Shown: positions 46,635-58,351, counted from the first letter of the stretch. The stretch: DNA of 64,000 nt from Isoetes taiwanensis (GCA_021234155.1 JAJEKV010000005.1:22643584-22707583); one strand, 5' to 3'. Notes: generated by a model from the letters alone, not told the origin. Made by a program: numbers and translations.

Positions 46635-48603
46635 CTGCTTTTTGCACTTGGTAGAACATTCGCCTTCCATAATAATTCCAGAGTCAACATGTTCAACATT
46701 ATCTTCAGAATTCATAGCAGCGACAGTTGAAGAAACCATAAGGACCTGCTACACAACATCAAACTATAAATGTGGAATACAAAATTGTTGGTTAAATAAG
46801 AAGTCAAAATAGTACCTGCTTGGGAACAATAAGACAATTTGGAGTCCGATCATCCTGCACTCCAAACAATACCTTCCGCTTACTGCTTATTTGCTAGGAC
46901 CTCATTATACACTCGAAGCTTTCCATTATCATCAAGAGGCTTTGACAGAATAGACATAGCTGCGTCGACTTGAATTTCTTTGCTCTTATCATATCTAAAA
47001 GTAAACAAAAATTCAATACTTTAACTAACAATAACGAATAAATGATAAACTTACTTACAGAAGCCGTCATATTTGTTATGACATGTAACCTGCATGCCGA
47101 CTTCAGCTGGTACACCAGCCAATGCCAATCGCGTCACAAAAGTCACGTGTCCAGACTTGTTGCAAATCTCAGCATTCACGGTTCGTCACCTGATTTGTCC
47201 CAACCCTTTGCTTATGATACCAAACCTAAAACAGAAAAAATATACTAATCTTATGCAAATGAACTGAAGAATTAAAGCAGAAAAGCAAGCAAAGAAATGA
47301 AATGACAACTTACTTTACTGCAAAAGTTATCAATCGCAGTAAAAAAGAGTGCACCTTCCGTCTTGTCCTGAACCCCAAATTGCCTTGAAGGTAAATGCCT
47401 GACGTATTGTTTGTACGTGAAGACGAAATCTTCCTCATAACTCCACACCGGATCCCTAAAGTAATGGTCTTCAAAATGCGTAGCAGAAGGATTATAATTT
47501 TTACTACACGCTTCCTCATATTTTACAAACTCGCCACTCTCACTCATCTCCAAGGAAAATTGATAGATCTTTAAATTCCAAATTTCCTTAGCTGCCCTGA
47601 TCCCAAAGCTGCTGCAAATATAAAAGCAAAGACGCTTTTGACAACCTCTAGGATGGTAAATTTGATGGTCGACATCTGCGAGCAGGTCATTCTCGACAGT
47701 AAATGGGATAACAGGTGCTTTCTTCTTCTTCCTCTTAACTCCAAGCAATCTGGATCTTCTAACAGCTACTACAAAGGCATACGTACTTTTTTTAAACACA
47801 TCAAACTTTAAGATATTGAATGGACGCGGACTTTTGAGAATTGTCTGACCAACCCTAACCTCCTGTTTCTTTCGTAAAATTCTGCCAAATGTCATGCCAT
47901 GTGCCATCGTATATCCTAAGGGATGCTGGCTAGTGCTACGACATAAAAATACATCTTCCTTCCTTCCTTCCTTCCTATACAACATATTAAGACTTCAAAA
48001 ACAAATAATCTGTCAAAAATAACCACTCTAAATCCTATCAGAAAACCTGATCCTATCCTAAACACTAATAAATTAAAGAATTGAACCTAAAATCTAAACT
48101 AAACTATAATAAAAACTTTAACAAATTGAACTATAGAATCATACCTTCCAGGTGGATAACCTCCTTGTTCTTTTTCTTGATCTGCAACATAAATTTCATC
48201 AGCATTTCGGCCAATTCAACTATAGGGATCTCTTCAATTGGCATCCTGCAATCAAAATTAAACTGTGATCTCCAGCTACCGAACCTCCTTCTAGCCCACT
48301 TAGTGAGGCTTTAGAGCCATCCTTGCCTCCCCCTTCCGCTTCTTTGTTCAAATTCGGGTCCAAAGCAAAGAACTCATCCTTATCAACATTATCATCGCCA
48401 CAAGGTTGATCTTACTCACTTTGAATTTATGCAACAAAGTTATCAAGTTCTTGGCCCTGAAAGCTATTCAACAGACCATCAATGTCTTCAAACGCATCAT
48501 CCACTGATTCAGACCCAATAGCAGGTAAGGGATTAACACCACACGCTTCTTGAGTTGCATTTAGTTGAAAGCTAGGGCCCGAACCAGTTAGACAGACGTC
48601 CAT
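46635..48603 (-). pseudogene. Unknown multi-exon gene, probably frameshifted
   Basis: Exon-like blocks in minus order: 48603-48427 (MDVCLTGSGPSF..., acidic), about 48415-48310 (Asp/Glu-rich), 48245-48145 (MPIEEIPIVELAEMLMKF), about 47975-47314 (long, with PFNILKFDVFKKSTYAFVV and a KRKKKK patch), 47225-47055 (ICNKSGHVTFVTRLALAGVP), 46994-46816 (YDKSKEIQVDAAMSILSKPL) and 46745-46635 (MNSEDNVEHVDSGIIMEGEC). Consensus GTAAGT donors and AG acceptors fit. The 47314/47225 junction is phase 0, 47055/46994 joins in phase 2, and 46816/46745 in phase 0. One-base shifts appear inside the 47225 and 46994 exons, and a stop ends the first. The basic patch suggests a nuclear protein. I do not recognise the family. 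Confidence 0.5.
47957..47978. repeat. (TTCC)n microsatellite
   Basis: Five TTCC units at the outer edge of the long exon. Their setting (ACGACATAAAAATAC before the run) recalls the LINE tail at 17461-17486. Confidence 0.8.
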
Positions 48604-48756
48604 GCTATAAAATACAGAAAACAAAATTAAGAAGCCTTTCATTGCAGCCATTTCTTCAAGAGAACTTGATCTTACTCCACTATTTCTTCACCTAACGGCG
48701 TCTGCAAGAAAACTTACATTAAAAAGGAACAAAACATAAGAAACTAAGTAATAGAA

Positions 48757-48985
48757 GGCAAGATTTACGTGCATGCAAGTCCAGCACCAAGAACTCGGCT
48801 AAAATCGAAGAAAAAGCTCCACAAAATGCCAAGAATGCCTCAAAATCGCTCCAGTGGCAAGATTTACTTGCATACAAGTCCAATACCAAGAACTCGGCTG
48901 AAATCGAAGATAAAGCTCCACAGAATGCCAAGAATGCCTCAAAATCACTCCAAAATTCGCAAGAAGCCTCAAAATCACTCCAAAA
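48757..48985 (+). repeat. 99-bp tandem duplication plus 31-bp partial units
   Basis: Copies at 48757-48855 and 48856-48954 share GGCAAGATTTAC, AAGAACTCGGCT and GCCAAGAATGCCTCAAAATC. A shorter CCTCAAAATCACTCCAAAAT unit is repeated after them. Period 99 keeps the reading frame, but no protein is recognised. Confidence 0.85.
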
Positions 48986-49202
48986 TTATGGCGCTCCAAG
49001 GCGCTAAGAAAGAAGAGGGTCGATTCCACCATAATGTACCAGAAGAACAGAGGAAATCATCGCCAAAACCTCCGGCAGTATGACGGATCAAACATCACGC
49101 AGGAAGAAGGTTCACGAATGTGAAAAAAAAATTATTTTATATTTATGCCACGTAGGCCGACACATAAGCCAAAATTTCAAGGTGTTAAAAATTTCGTCAG
49201 CA

Positions 49203-49311
49203 AATCTTGCTGAGCTGGAAATTTTGCCTCAAAATCTCCAGCTGACAGTCGGGAGTGGCCCCGCCACATCGGCTGGAAATTTTGATGCGAAATTTCCAGC
49301 TCAGCAAGATT
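49203..49311. repeat. 109-bp foldback (MITE- or miRNA-like hairpin)
   Basis: Arms 49203-49245 and 49311-49269 are complementary at 39 of 43 positions, with a loop of 23 bases. Ends are AATCTTGCTGAGCTGGAAAT and its complement. It is either a tiny foldback transposon or a hairpin that could be transcribed. No direct repeat flanks the ends clearly. Confidence 0.8.
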
Positions 49312-50359
49312 ATGCCTTCCTAAAAGTTGCAAGTTAAGGTCGGATTTCTTAGCAAAGGCTATTCCTAGAACAGGGGTTTAGGGCAAGGTCAAATTTTGAC
49401 AAGGTTTTAGATTAGACTTGCAACCCAAAAGCTCAAGTTTCTGAACAGGAACTAGTTTGACAATATTATGACGGTTCTCAAAGCAGAGGTCTATTGGACA
49501 ACATGGAAACAGATTCTTAGTGTCAAAATTCAAGCATGGGGCTGGATTTGATCCAAGAAAGTCGAATTCCAGACAGAGAACCAGAGCTTTATAGATGGGC
49601 ACCTGAATGACTAATAGTGGAGATTACTTTGCCATAGCTGTTGAGCAGGATCAAAAATCTCAAAACAAGGCCAAATTTAGTAGCAGAAATTGGTGGCACG
49701 CGCCTTTTTAACTTCTTCTTTTAAATCCCTTCAGCTTAAAGCTTTATCTGGATATGCCCCAAGCCTTTCTTGAACATGTTTCTGAGCATTTTGCTTTTTA
49801 TGATTCCGAGATTGGTAATATGAACATGCCCTATGCTATTGTCTATAAAACCCTTCATACAAGGATTGGAATATGGGTACTTATTATCTTGCTTCTGCAC
49901 CAAAATAGTATAGGGTTTGTGGCATATTTCCTTTAGATCCTCCGTGTACCTCCATGAAACATGGTATTTTCCATGATTTCCACACCTATATCTTCCAACA
50001 TACTGGTCATACATCTGCTTATTATTTTCGATATGAAAACTTTATCCATTATTTTGGATAAGAATAAGCAATTGTTTTTGTCCTTGTCTCAAAAATGTGC
50101 ATCCTCCCTTGACAATCCCTCAAGATGGATTTACTGATCTGTATATAACAATTCATGTTAGACTAAGTTATATTCCTGATATACACTAATATGACGGTTC
50201 TTCAGACCAAATTTATGAGTGGTGAGGCTTTTATAGCATCGCATGGACATATGGCATGCATAGCTATGATATTTTCAAAAATAATAGCTTCAAGTATCAG
50301 ATGTACAATATATGAGCCATATTACTCGATACACAAGAGTAGGTTTCTCTTAGCTTGTT
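49312..50359. other. Unassigned DNA
   Basis: A 92-codon minus-strand frame at 50014-49736 (GRYRCGNHGKYHVSWRYTED...) is the only notable open stretch; no family recognised. Confidence 0.4.
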
Positions 50360-50473
50360 CTCTAATGTTCCTTGTTTTGTTACATTGGTATGGAAGACAT
50401 GTGAAGAGCCAAAGCTCTCTAATGTTCCTTGTTTTGTTACATTGGTACGGAAGACATGTGAAGAGCCGAAGCG
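50360..50473 (+). repeat. 57-bp tandem duplication
   Basis: CTCTAATGTTCCTTGTTTTG starts at 50360 and 50417. The two copies differ at few positions. 57 is a multiple of three. Confidence 0.9.
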
Positions 50474-50708
50474 ATCTGCAACTGCTCGAAGGAACTGCAT
50501 CGCCAAAAAGCCTTGCAAACTGCGATCCAGCAAAGACACTAAATGGGCAACTAATCGTGCCTTGTATGTTTAATTAAAAGCTTATCTCATATGTTGTATT
50601 CCTTAAACTCAATAAAACAATTACTGTATAAGGAGAAAACCATTATATGTGTCAATTAACATTCTTAACCATATCTTTATTAACTTTGGAATTTAATCCC
50701 AAAGAAAA

Positions 50709-50736
50709 GCCCAGCAACGCTGGGCACTTTTTCTAG
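50709..50736 (+). mobile_element. Helitron 3' terminus (plus strand)
   Basis: Hairpin GCCCAGCAACGCTGGGC with paired changes relative to the other two termini (CCGG/CCGG against CCAG/CTGG), then CACTTTTT-less spacing of seven bases, CTAG and T. The body lies to the left. Confidence 0.78.
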
Positions 50737-50819
50737 TATAATACTAATGGAGTTTTAGGTTAGTCTGTGCAGAATCTTGGCTGTTAATTTTCTTAGTTTA
50801 TTTTCATCCGTCGAATTTA

Positions 50820-51190
50820 CGCTGTGGAGGTAATGCTGCTTGTGCCCCTGAGAGTCGTAGAGTTGTTGCGGGTATTGCCTCAACTATTCGAGAGTGATGT
50901 TCCATGTAGGTTGTACTGGCTTTTTGAGAACCCTTCGCCAGAAGGTCCTGGGATGACAGTTTAAGAGGAAGAACATTTCCTGTTGATGGGATACGATGTA
51001 CCTAGCTTTCCTAGCCTTCAGGAAAAGGCGGTATAGTTTGATCCCGTGGAAGTGTAAAGCAAAGTCTATGACCCAGCGGAGCCAACGGTTGTGTTAGTTG
51101 CACTCAACATCAAACCGTTGGTTACGCAAAAAGTTTGCGGTCCCCGAGGTCCATCGAGGGTGGCTTATCCCAAAGCACCTTTCTGCAGCA
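50820..51190 (-). pseudogene. LINE linker between endonuclease and RT
   Basis: The minus strand reads RNQRFDVECN, HGIKLYRLFLKARKARYIVS, HPRTFWRRVLKKP and WNITLE-x-LRQYPQQLYD. The last corresponds to DITPGRWEQCLRQLYDPPKG of the LINE at about 15245, and the FWR block is usual in this linker. One stop is present. Confidence 0.7.
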
Positions 51191-51666
51191 GCCCCAAGGA
51201 CATCAATTAATGTGTGTGTCTGTTTCTAGTATAAAATGCATGCCAAGTCATCTGTGAGCATCTGGGCATAAGCCTCTGCATGTTCATATGCCAATCGTAA
51301 CTGAGGCATGCAAGAAGGTGCCACATAGGAGGTTGAAACAACCTATCAGCTAAGAAGATGTAAAGAAGAACCTGGGTTATGAATGGATGTAAATTATAAA
51401 TAGGGTGCGATGTGCATATATGGGAATGGGAAGCTATGTACATATATGGGAAGCCATGTATATGTATATACTGTCTATTGAATGTGGATTATGATTGTCT
51501 GTTATTGGCTACTTGTTGCATGTGCATAATACACGTTGCTCCTTGATTTTATTCAATGACACGTGTACGGCTCACAATCTATTTGCAAGGTCTATGGTTT
51601 GTTGTGTGGCTCACGTGTTTTTAAATTTTTTTTTTATGAACCCATTAGAGTTATGAACCCATAAAT

Positions 51667-52613
51667 TGTCATGCAGCAATACTGCAGCTTCCCAACAACG
51701 GGGAAGGGCCACCGATCTACCGCCCACTCCACGAACTCCAAGAGTTCCCCACGATCGATGGGATTAGCCTTCCAAAGACTAATCAGGAAGCCTGGCTTCC
51801 TCTTGATCCTTTCCAAAAGAATCGAATGATCCTTTACACACAAGGATCAGTGAATTATCTCCCTGAGATAATTCCTTGATGCAAGCTCACTCTTGCAAGC
51901 AATACTGCAGCCAATGTAACCCACACTGTTGCACTTCAATTACAAGTGAATCTCTTGTAAGAATGTGCAAGCATTCAGTCCGGATTGCTCCCCTAATATC
52001 CAACCACCCCCAGGGTGCTTCAGGGACCAAAACCGTGCTCAAACAGGTCGGATTTGGCTGGAGAATATCAGAGACTACTTGGCTGGTCTGTAACAGCAGC
52101 AAAACAGAAAATTTCAAGCCTTTATCAATTCGTGGGTCCTCCCCAAATCGAGTTATCAGCCCTTAAATAGGGCCGAATCCCTTGCTGCATGGCTTCTCAT
52201 GCAGATTCGACCACTTACAGGTGGCTTTCATGCTCAGGCATGGCTGAATCTGAGCGTAGATGGCTTGGCTGCCCCTCATATTGCTTGATATCAGGCCCAA
52301 CCCAAAACGCTTCGAGCCTTTTGCCCCTTTTTCTGATTGGTCCAATCCCCACCAACCATAAGGTGCCACATGGGCACATTAACATTTATTTTAATGTCCC
52401 ACCTTAGCATAACTAATGTTTTATTGCTAACATTAAATGTTGTGCCCCTAAGGCCAACTTTGCTAGCCCCAAAACGTCCCCATAGCCCGATTACGGGCTT
52501 ATGGTCCGCCGCATAGCCACTATACCCCCGGCATGCTATCGACGGTACCCCCGTGCTCATGGATATCCGTCAGGAGTCCGTAAAAACGGCCACCCCTGGA
52601 AGCACCTGTAACA
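51667..52613 (-). repeat. 3' LTR of the gypsy element
   Basis: On the minus strand, TGTTACAGGTGC begins at 52613 directly after the purine tract CTTAGAGGAGGGAGGAAT. Inside, CTATTTAAGGGC (about 52166-52156) could be the promoter TATA box. The far end is not certain: a TGTC/GACA boundary at about 51667 is a guess. Confidence 0.6.
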
Positions 52614-52942
52614 ATTCCTCCCTCCTCTAAGACCTTGTCCTCAAGGTATTTTAATTAGTTCGGTGAGGAAACCATTTACCGCGAACTCATCCGACTCCCC
52701 ATGTGGCGTCCTCGGGATGCAGCCTCGCCACAAGACCAAATGTTCTACAACATCTCATTTGCATTTCTTAGAACTCTTTTATCCAAAAGGCGTTACGGCG
52801 TTCTGAGAGGAGTTTAAGACAAAGCGGTATACTCTCAAGACTAACCACGTTATCCGGTATCTAGTATAGCAGCGGTTGACTTACATGAAACACGGGATGG
52901 ATCCCTAAGTCTGTGGTAAGCTCAACTCATGTGCCATTGGAC

Positions 52943-53930
52943 CTATTCTTTTGAGAATTTTAAAGGGTAGGCATATGTGGGAGGTAAGCTTAGGCACCCG
53001 TCCCTTTCACTAAAGGTAAGTAAAGTATTCACCCTTAGTGACGAAGGATAGACCACTCTCAAAAAGACATAGTCTCCTTCTTTATAGGAGACATCCCGTC
53101 TATGCTTATTAGCAGGCGATCCTGAGCCCTCTGCAAATTCAGCTTGCATTGACGCGATGTGCATCCATATCTGCGGCATATTCACGGTTTGCTTAAAGCT
53201 TTGAGATACTTGTGCATCCCGGCATAAGTTCTCGGGTTCCCCATCATAGCCACAAAAGGTGTCATCTTGATCTGGGGTATGATGGCTATTGTTGTCAGGC
53301 AAATTCAAGTAGGGCAAATAATCCTCCCACTTAGATTGTTTTTCATGAACAAAACTTCTCAACATATCCTCCAGGATCATGTTGATTCTCTCAGTTTGTC
53401 CATCGGTCTGCGGATGATTCCCACTACTCATGCATAGCCGTACTTTTAACCCCTTCATCGGTCTCTCCAAAATTGACGTGAACTTGGTATCCCTATCACT
53501 TATAATAGATAGCGGAAACCCAAATGTCGGGAACACGTACTGCATGTAACCTGCAGCTACGTCAAATCCCGTAGCATCACCCCTTAGAGGTATAAACTTA
53601 ACATACTTAGTCAAGCAATCAACCACTACTAAGATCGGGTGTCTTTGCTTAGCGGTCGGGGTAATGAGACTATAAAGTCCATACTCACACATTCCCACCT
53701 TTCATTAGGTCTTTGGAATGGGTTGTAATAGGCAGGGGTCTTGCCATGGTCGACTTTCCTGACTGACATACCAAACAATGTGAAACCATTTGTTTCACTT
53801 GGTCTTACAAACCCGACCAATAATATTGCCTTTTAAGCGACTCATAGGTTTTCCATTCACCCCATGCCCAGCTTGTGGGGTGTCATGATGCTCACGGATA
53901 ATTGCTTCTCACAATTCTTCGTACAAAGGA
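52943..53930 (-). pseudogene. gypsy integrase and C-terminal region
   Basis: PFQRPNERWECVSMDFIVSL (integrase core, first Asp), VVDCLTKYVKFIP, IISDRDTKFTS (second Asp) and GNHPQTDGQTERINMILEDM (Glu) appear in order over two frames. Further fragments (ILKRIGPMAHELSLP at about 52960, HPEDATWG at about 52700) reach the purine tract. Confidence 0.88.
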
Positions 53931-54083
53931 ACATACACTCTTCCCTTATAGAAGTATAACCCTTCTTGCTCGGTCCACCAATCCCCAGTTTTGGTGACTG
54001 CAGGGTCTTGCTGATCCTTTGCATACGCATCCCTAATCCTCTGGAAAAGGTCATTCTCCATGATAGCAAGAGCATTCACATGC

Positions 54084-54401
54084 TTAATCCTTGATAAAGC
54101 ATCGACTCTTTGGGTTATTCTTCCCAGGCGTATGCTCAATACTAAAATGAAATTCATGGAGAAAATCAAGCCATCTAGCCTGCCTAGAGCTAATCTCAGC
54201 TTGACTTTGCAAAAACCTCAAGGATTTATGATCAGTATAAACGACAAACTTGCGTGGTTCCTTACTTGTACCACTTCTCAAGTAATGCCTCCATATTTTT
54301 AAAGCGTGAACTATAGCCAATAGTTCTTGCTCATATGTTGCATAATTCGCTCTGCGAGAATTAAGTTTTCGGCTTTCATAAGCCACTACCGACCTTTGCA
54401 T
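54084..54401 (-). pseudogene. gypsy RNase H domain
   Basis: VAYESRKLNSRRANYATYEQ, ELLAIVHALKIWRHYL, FVVYTDHKSLRFL and ARWLDFLHEFHFSIEHTPGK are standard gypsy RNase H blocks, including the catalytic Glu and Asp. Confidence 0.9.
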
Positions 54402-54832
54402 TAATACATTATTTGCTTGACCACAAGCATCGGTATAAACCTCAAAGGATTCATTAAGATGGGAACCTTTAATATGGGGCTACTAACCAACAACCTTTTG
54501 ACAAGCTCAAAAGCTTCTTCTTTGTGCTTTCTCCCATACATACTCACGATCTTTCTTCAACAGATCAGGTGAGTGGAGCTACTACTTTTGAAAATTCGGC
54601 ACAAATTTTCTATAATAAATAGCCAAACCGAAAAAACTTCTCAACTCGGAAACATTTTGGTGGTAGCCGGTCTTGCCTTTGCTTGCACCTTCTTGGGATC
54701 GTGACACTCCCTCCCAGAAAGAATGTGTCCAAGGTATGCAACCCTTTGCTTAAGAAAATCACACTTGGATATCTTAGCATAGAGTTTCTGAGTTCGAAGA
54801 GTTTGCAATACTTGCTCCAAATGAGTGCTCTT

Positions 54833-55521
54833 CTAGTGTTTGTGAATATACAAGTATATCATCGAGAAACACCTCAACAACTTATCTAAGTATTCCGAGA
54901 ATACTTGATTCATCAACCTCATAAAGGTTGCGGGAGCGTTTGTGAGACCAAACGGCATCACTAAGAACTCATAGTGCCCCTGATGAGTTCTAAAGGCCGT
55001 CTTAGGTTCATCACCTTCCCGAATCCGAATTTGATGGTATCCACTACGTAAATCAATCTTAGTGAACCATTTGGCTCCACCAAGTCGATCTAGAATATCA
55101 TCTATTCTAGGCAATGGATATCTATCTTTGATAGTTGCCTTGTTAAGGGCACGATAGTCTATGCATATTCGCATAGTCTCGTCCTTTTTCTTAACAAGCA
55201 AAACTGGACTCGCAAAAGGCGATTTACTAGGCCTAATAAATCCCCTAGCGAGCAGTTCTTTAACTTGATGCTTGACTTCCTCTAACTCTAGAGGACTAAG
55301 ACGATATGGAGCACGCACGTTGGCTTAACCCCTGGTTCAAGCACAATTTCATGCTCAACTCCCCGAGAAGGTGGTGGCCCTTTCGGCAACTCTTCTGGGA
55401 ACACGTCTTTAAATCTTTCCAAAAGATTTTGTAATTCTTGATTTACATCTGAACCTAGTTCAATGTTTACATCCATAGAATTACAAAACTTAACCACATC
55501 ATCATCATTAGAGTTTACCAT
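54833..55521 (-). pseudogene. gypsy RT domain
   Basis: The protease-RT linker (FKDVFPEELPKGPPPSRGVE, about 55430) leads into [55 protein letters not shown] and [20 protein letters not shown]. The catalytic YVDD/FLDD box follows a frameshift near 54880, so only [10 protein letters not shown] remains in frame. Confidence 0.9.
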
Positions 55522-55627
55522 TTTGTTCAGAATTTTGAGAGGAATCCAAATATGGCCAAAGCTAACCTAAAAAAAACCTTCTGTTGTGCGATATTGGCGT
55601 CTGAGAGCACGCCGCTCTCGGTTTGTA

Positions 55628-55963
55628 GACCCAGGCCAGAAGGAGACCATTTCTGGAGCAGCATGGGCCGATTTTGGTCTGCCAGTTTCGCTACAACCCT
55701 GCTCTGATCTAACAGGTATGTTCTTTGCATTTCCAAAGCTCATTGATTCATCTAATTTCTGTAGTGCAATTCTCTGTTGCTATTCTCTGTTTGCAGACCC
55801 AAGCCAAAAGGACAACAAAAAGTGACCATTTCTGGAGCAGCAGGGCCGATTTTGGTCTGCCAGTTTCGCCATAACCCTGCTCTGATTTAACAGGTATGTC
55901 TTTTGCATTTCCAAAACTCATTCATCTAATTTCTGTAGTGCAATTCTCTGTTGCTATTCTCTG
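55628..55963 (+). repeat. 168-bp tandem duplication in the RPC31 leader
   Basis: Copies start GACCCAGGCC at 55628 and GACCCAAGCC at 55796. Both contain ACCATTTCTGGAGCAGCA, GGCCGATTTTGGTCTGCCAG and TAACAG|GTATGT, a strong splice donor. Both end TCTGTTGCTATTCTCTG. They look like two alternative 5' UTR exons for the downstream gene. Confidence 0.85.
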
Positions 55964-56169
55964 AAAAAAGAAGGCATGTTTTAATGATGTTTCTGTTATG
56001 TATTTGGGGCAGCGAAATTTCTGTTATGTGAGGTCTGCTGCAATCAATAGGTAAGCAGCAAATTTTTTGCCTCCATGATGAAAATCTTTGTGTATTAAAG
56101 TACGTGCTTGTATGCCAAATAGAAGCCAACATCTTGATTATTCTCTACTTCCTGTTTCTTTTGTTGCAG

Positions 56170-56234
56170 GAATATCTTAAAGGCAAAAAGCATATTGCGC
56201 ATCAAAGGTTTAATTGACATTCTGAAGAAGTGCG
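56170..56234 (+). promoter_or_regulatory. 5' UTR exon part of the RPC31 gene
   Basis: TTTTGTTGCAG (56159-56169) is a good acceptor for the donors at about 55716 and 55893. The short UTR that follows has no ATG before the CDS start at 56235. Confidence 0.5.
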
Positions 56235-57456
56235 ATGGCCTTCCGGGGTGGTCGAGGAAGAGGGCGCGGCCGTGGCGGTGGTAGAGCAGGGCCCCCTCCT
56301 ATTCGTGACGATGAAGGCAATTTTGTGGTGATAAAACGGCTTGAAGGTCCTCCGCCACTCTTTCCAGTTAGTTCAAATTCTTTCATCTTTAGTTTTGATT
56401 TTAGACTGGGTTGAATATTTATCTTGCATATGGTTGCAGCCTCTGGAAATGTTGCCTGAGAAACCCAAAGCCACTTCAGAAGAAACGGAGCTTGTTACTC
56501 GCCGTAGAGCTTTAAATATCTTTTGGGAGGGGTCATCGTATCATATTGAAAAGCCTAAAGCGAAATTGAGTGAGTTCTTAATCTAATACCTCCTGACGAT
56601 CTTTTTACATGATATTGAGAATCTAAGAGTTTTCCTTAACTTGGTTTTCAGCTGGAATTGCAGCTGAAATAGACTGTTATGCAGATAAAAGGTTAAGTTC
56701 AAGGACTAGGCGACTGCCTCTTTCTTCTGTGCTCAAACTGACTTCATCTTTCTTTCCCACTGAGCTTTTGGGTCGAGGTAACTTGATTAGTAGACTTATA
56801 TTAGATGGGACATAGTCTTATACTGGATGTATGATACTAGAAAAGAAGAGAATTCGACCATCGTCTACTAGTGGAATATCTCAATGGACTATTCAAGCTG
56901 GAGCAGGGAAAAGTGGTAAGGGAGTTTATTAATGCATTGCACCCCTTTTGAGTTATTAATAATTTGGTTCTATTAGATCTGAGGAGGTTGGATAAACTTG
57001 TGTCCTTGGAACAAAAACTGGAAAAGCTAACAGAGGTGAGAATTTAGTGCAATTCTTGATCATCTAATTCATTACAGTTAGTTGTTTGCATTACTTAGTC
57101 CTTGATTTTTAATCAATTAGAAAGGTGGCAAAAATGAGGAAGAGAAAAAGGAAGGTGAAGGTGAAGGTGAAGAGGATGGAGAAGTGGAAGAGGAAGAGGA
57201 CGAAGAGCTCGATGATGACTATGCCCAGGTCTATGTTTATACTTTTTAATCATTAATCATGTTTATATCTGAATCCTGGACGTCTTCTCAATGGATTATT
57301 TGATGCAATAGAATTTTGGCTTTGATGATGATGAAGATTATGATTTCGATGATGATGGGGGTGGTGGCGATGATGGTAAGCATTTCACAAGCAGAAAAGT
57401 TCTGTTGATTGGAGACTTGTGCTTACCTCTATGTAAATGCAGAGGCGACATTTTAA
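56235..57456 (+). CDS. RPC31: RNA polymerase III subunit RPC31/RPC7 (POLR3G-like)
   Basis: Eight exons: 56235-56366, 56440-56569, 56652-56777, 56841-56915, 56977-57035, 57121-57228, 57312-57375 and 57443-57456. All have GT-AG introns and consistent phases, giving 235 residues with no interruption. The N-terminus is Gly/Arg-rich (MAFRGGRGRGRGR), then GPPPLFP, matching the 'KPPPLFP' block of human POLR3G. A central region with RRLPLSS and FFPTELL, a short helix (DLRRLDKLVSLEQKLEKL) and a long Glu/Asp-rich tail follow, ending DDEATF (POLR3G ends DEATY). The family bridges the Pol III RPC82/34/31 initiation trimer to the core enzyme. It is nuclear and needed for tRNA and 5S transcription. Length is normal (about 200-250 residues). 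Confidence 0.93.
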
Positions 57457-58289
57457 CATTTCTATAAAACGCCAAACAGCTGCTGGGTATGTCTCTGGAG
57501 CCTTGAACGTCATTCTAATGATGTAGCTATGCCGTAGATTAGAGTTCAAAAAGATCTTGCATGCATCCTCATTGCTAGGTAGTTAATGGACATCACCCAA
57601 CACGAAGGCGGATGTGTTTTGTCATTTACAAGCCGTGAAGAGCAAAGGCCCGTCATGTGGTAAAGACTCTAATTACTGCTGCTTTCAATGAAGGAACTTG
57701 ATTCTTGTAATGTAAACAGACCAAGAAACGGACGCCTCCTCTTATCACATTACCTCATGATGCCAGATCATGATCAAGAATTCTAAGGCAAAAAGTTGTT
57801 AAAAGTGTATTGCTTCTTGTACCAAAAAGAGTTCTTTTTGTACAATTGTTGTTTAAGGTGATGTTGGCCATACTACAATGGACCATGTTCATTGATGGAG
57901 GATTTTGTTATTCTTAAGGCATTTTGGAACATGTGTTCAATGGAAGTTTTAATACTAAACAAAAATTTAAACTAGTATTACAATTAGGCAGACCAATTTT
58001 GCCATTATGTGATCAATCAGCAGGTGGAATGCTTTTGCAAATTTTTTGAGCAATTGTTAAAAGTAGATCTCACTTTTATGACCATTACTTGGGCACATAA
58101 GGAGGAGAAAGCTTTGTTTGGAGATGCATATCCATCCACAACTAGTGTATGCAAGCGAATTGTGAGGATGTACATGACAGCCAGCCCCATCTTTTATTAC
58201 TCTATATATAGTAATAAAAGCAAAAAATGATAGTTTGTGCACGAGATCTTGACCGTTCATTTGTTGTGTTTCATAACTTTCATTTTGGG
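57457..58289 (+). other. 3' flank of RPC31; no further gene
   Basis: Probably the 3' UTR and downstream DNA. No clear AATAAA signal was chosen, and no other feature is seen. Confidence 0.45.
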
Positions 58290-58351
58290 CCGTTGACATT
58301 TGGCTAGATCGATGCATGTGCCGTTGACATTTGGCTAGATCGATGCATGTG
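58290..58351 (+). repeat. 31-bp perfect tandem duplication
   Basis: CCGTTGACATTTGGCTAGAT starts at 58290 and 58321; copies are identical. Confidence 0.95.

Larger units (their letters stand above)
52614..55521 (-). mobile_element. Ty3/gypsy retrotransposon, pol only, degraded
   Basis: The order on the minus strand is linker, RT, RNase H, integrase, C-terminal region, purine tract, LTR; integrase after RT defines gypsy. Gag, protease and the 5' LTR are missing. The break at about 55522 lies about 100 bp from the duplicated leader of the Pol III subunit gene. Confidence 0.9.

Noticed and set aside
47206-47220. Primer-site-like TGGTATCATAAGC on the minus strand
   Set aside because: No LTR repeat around it, an extra base in the motif, and it lies in an exon-like block.
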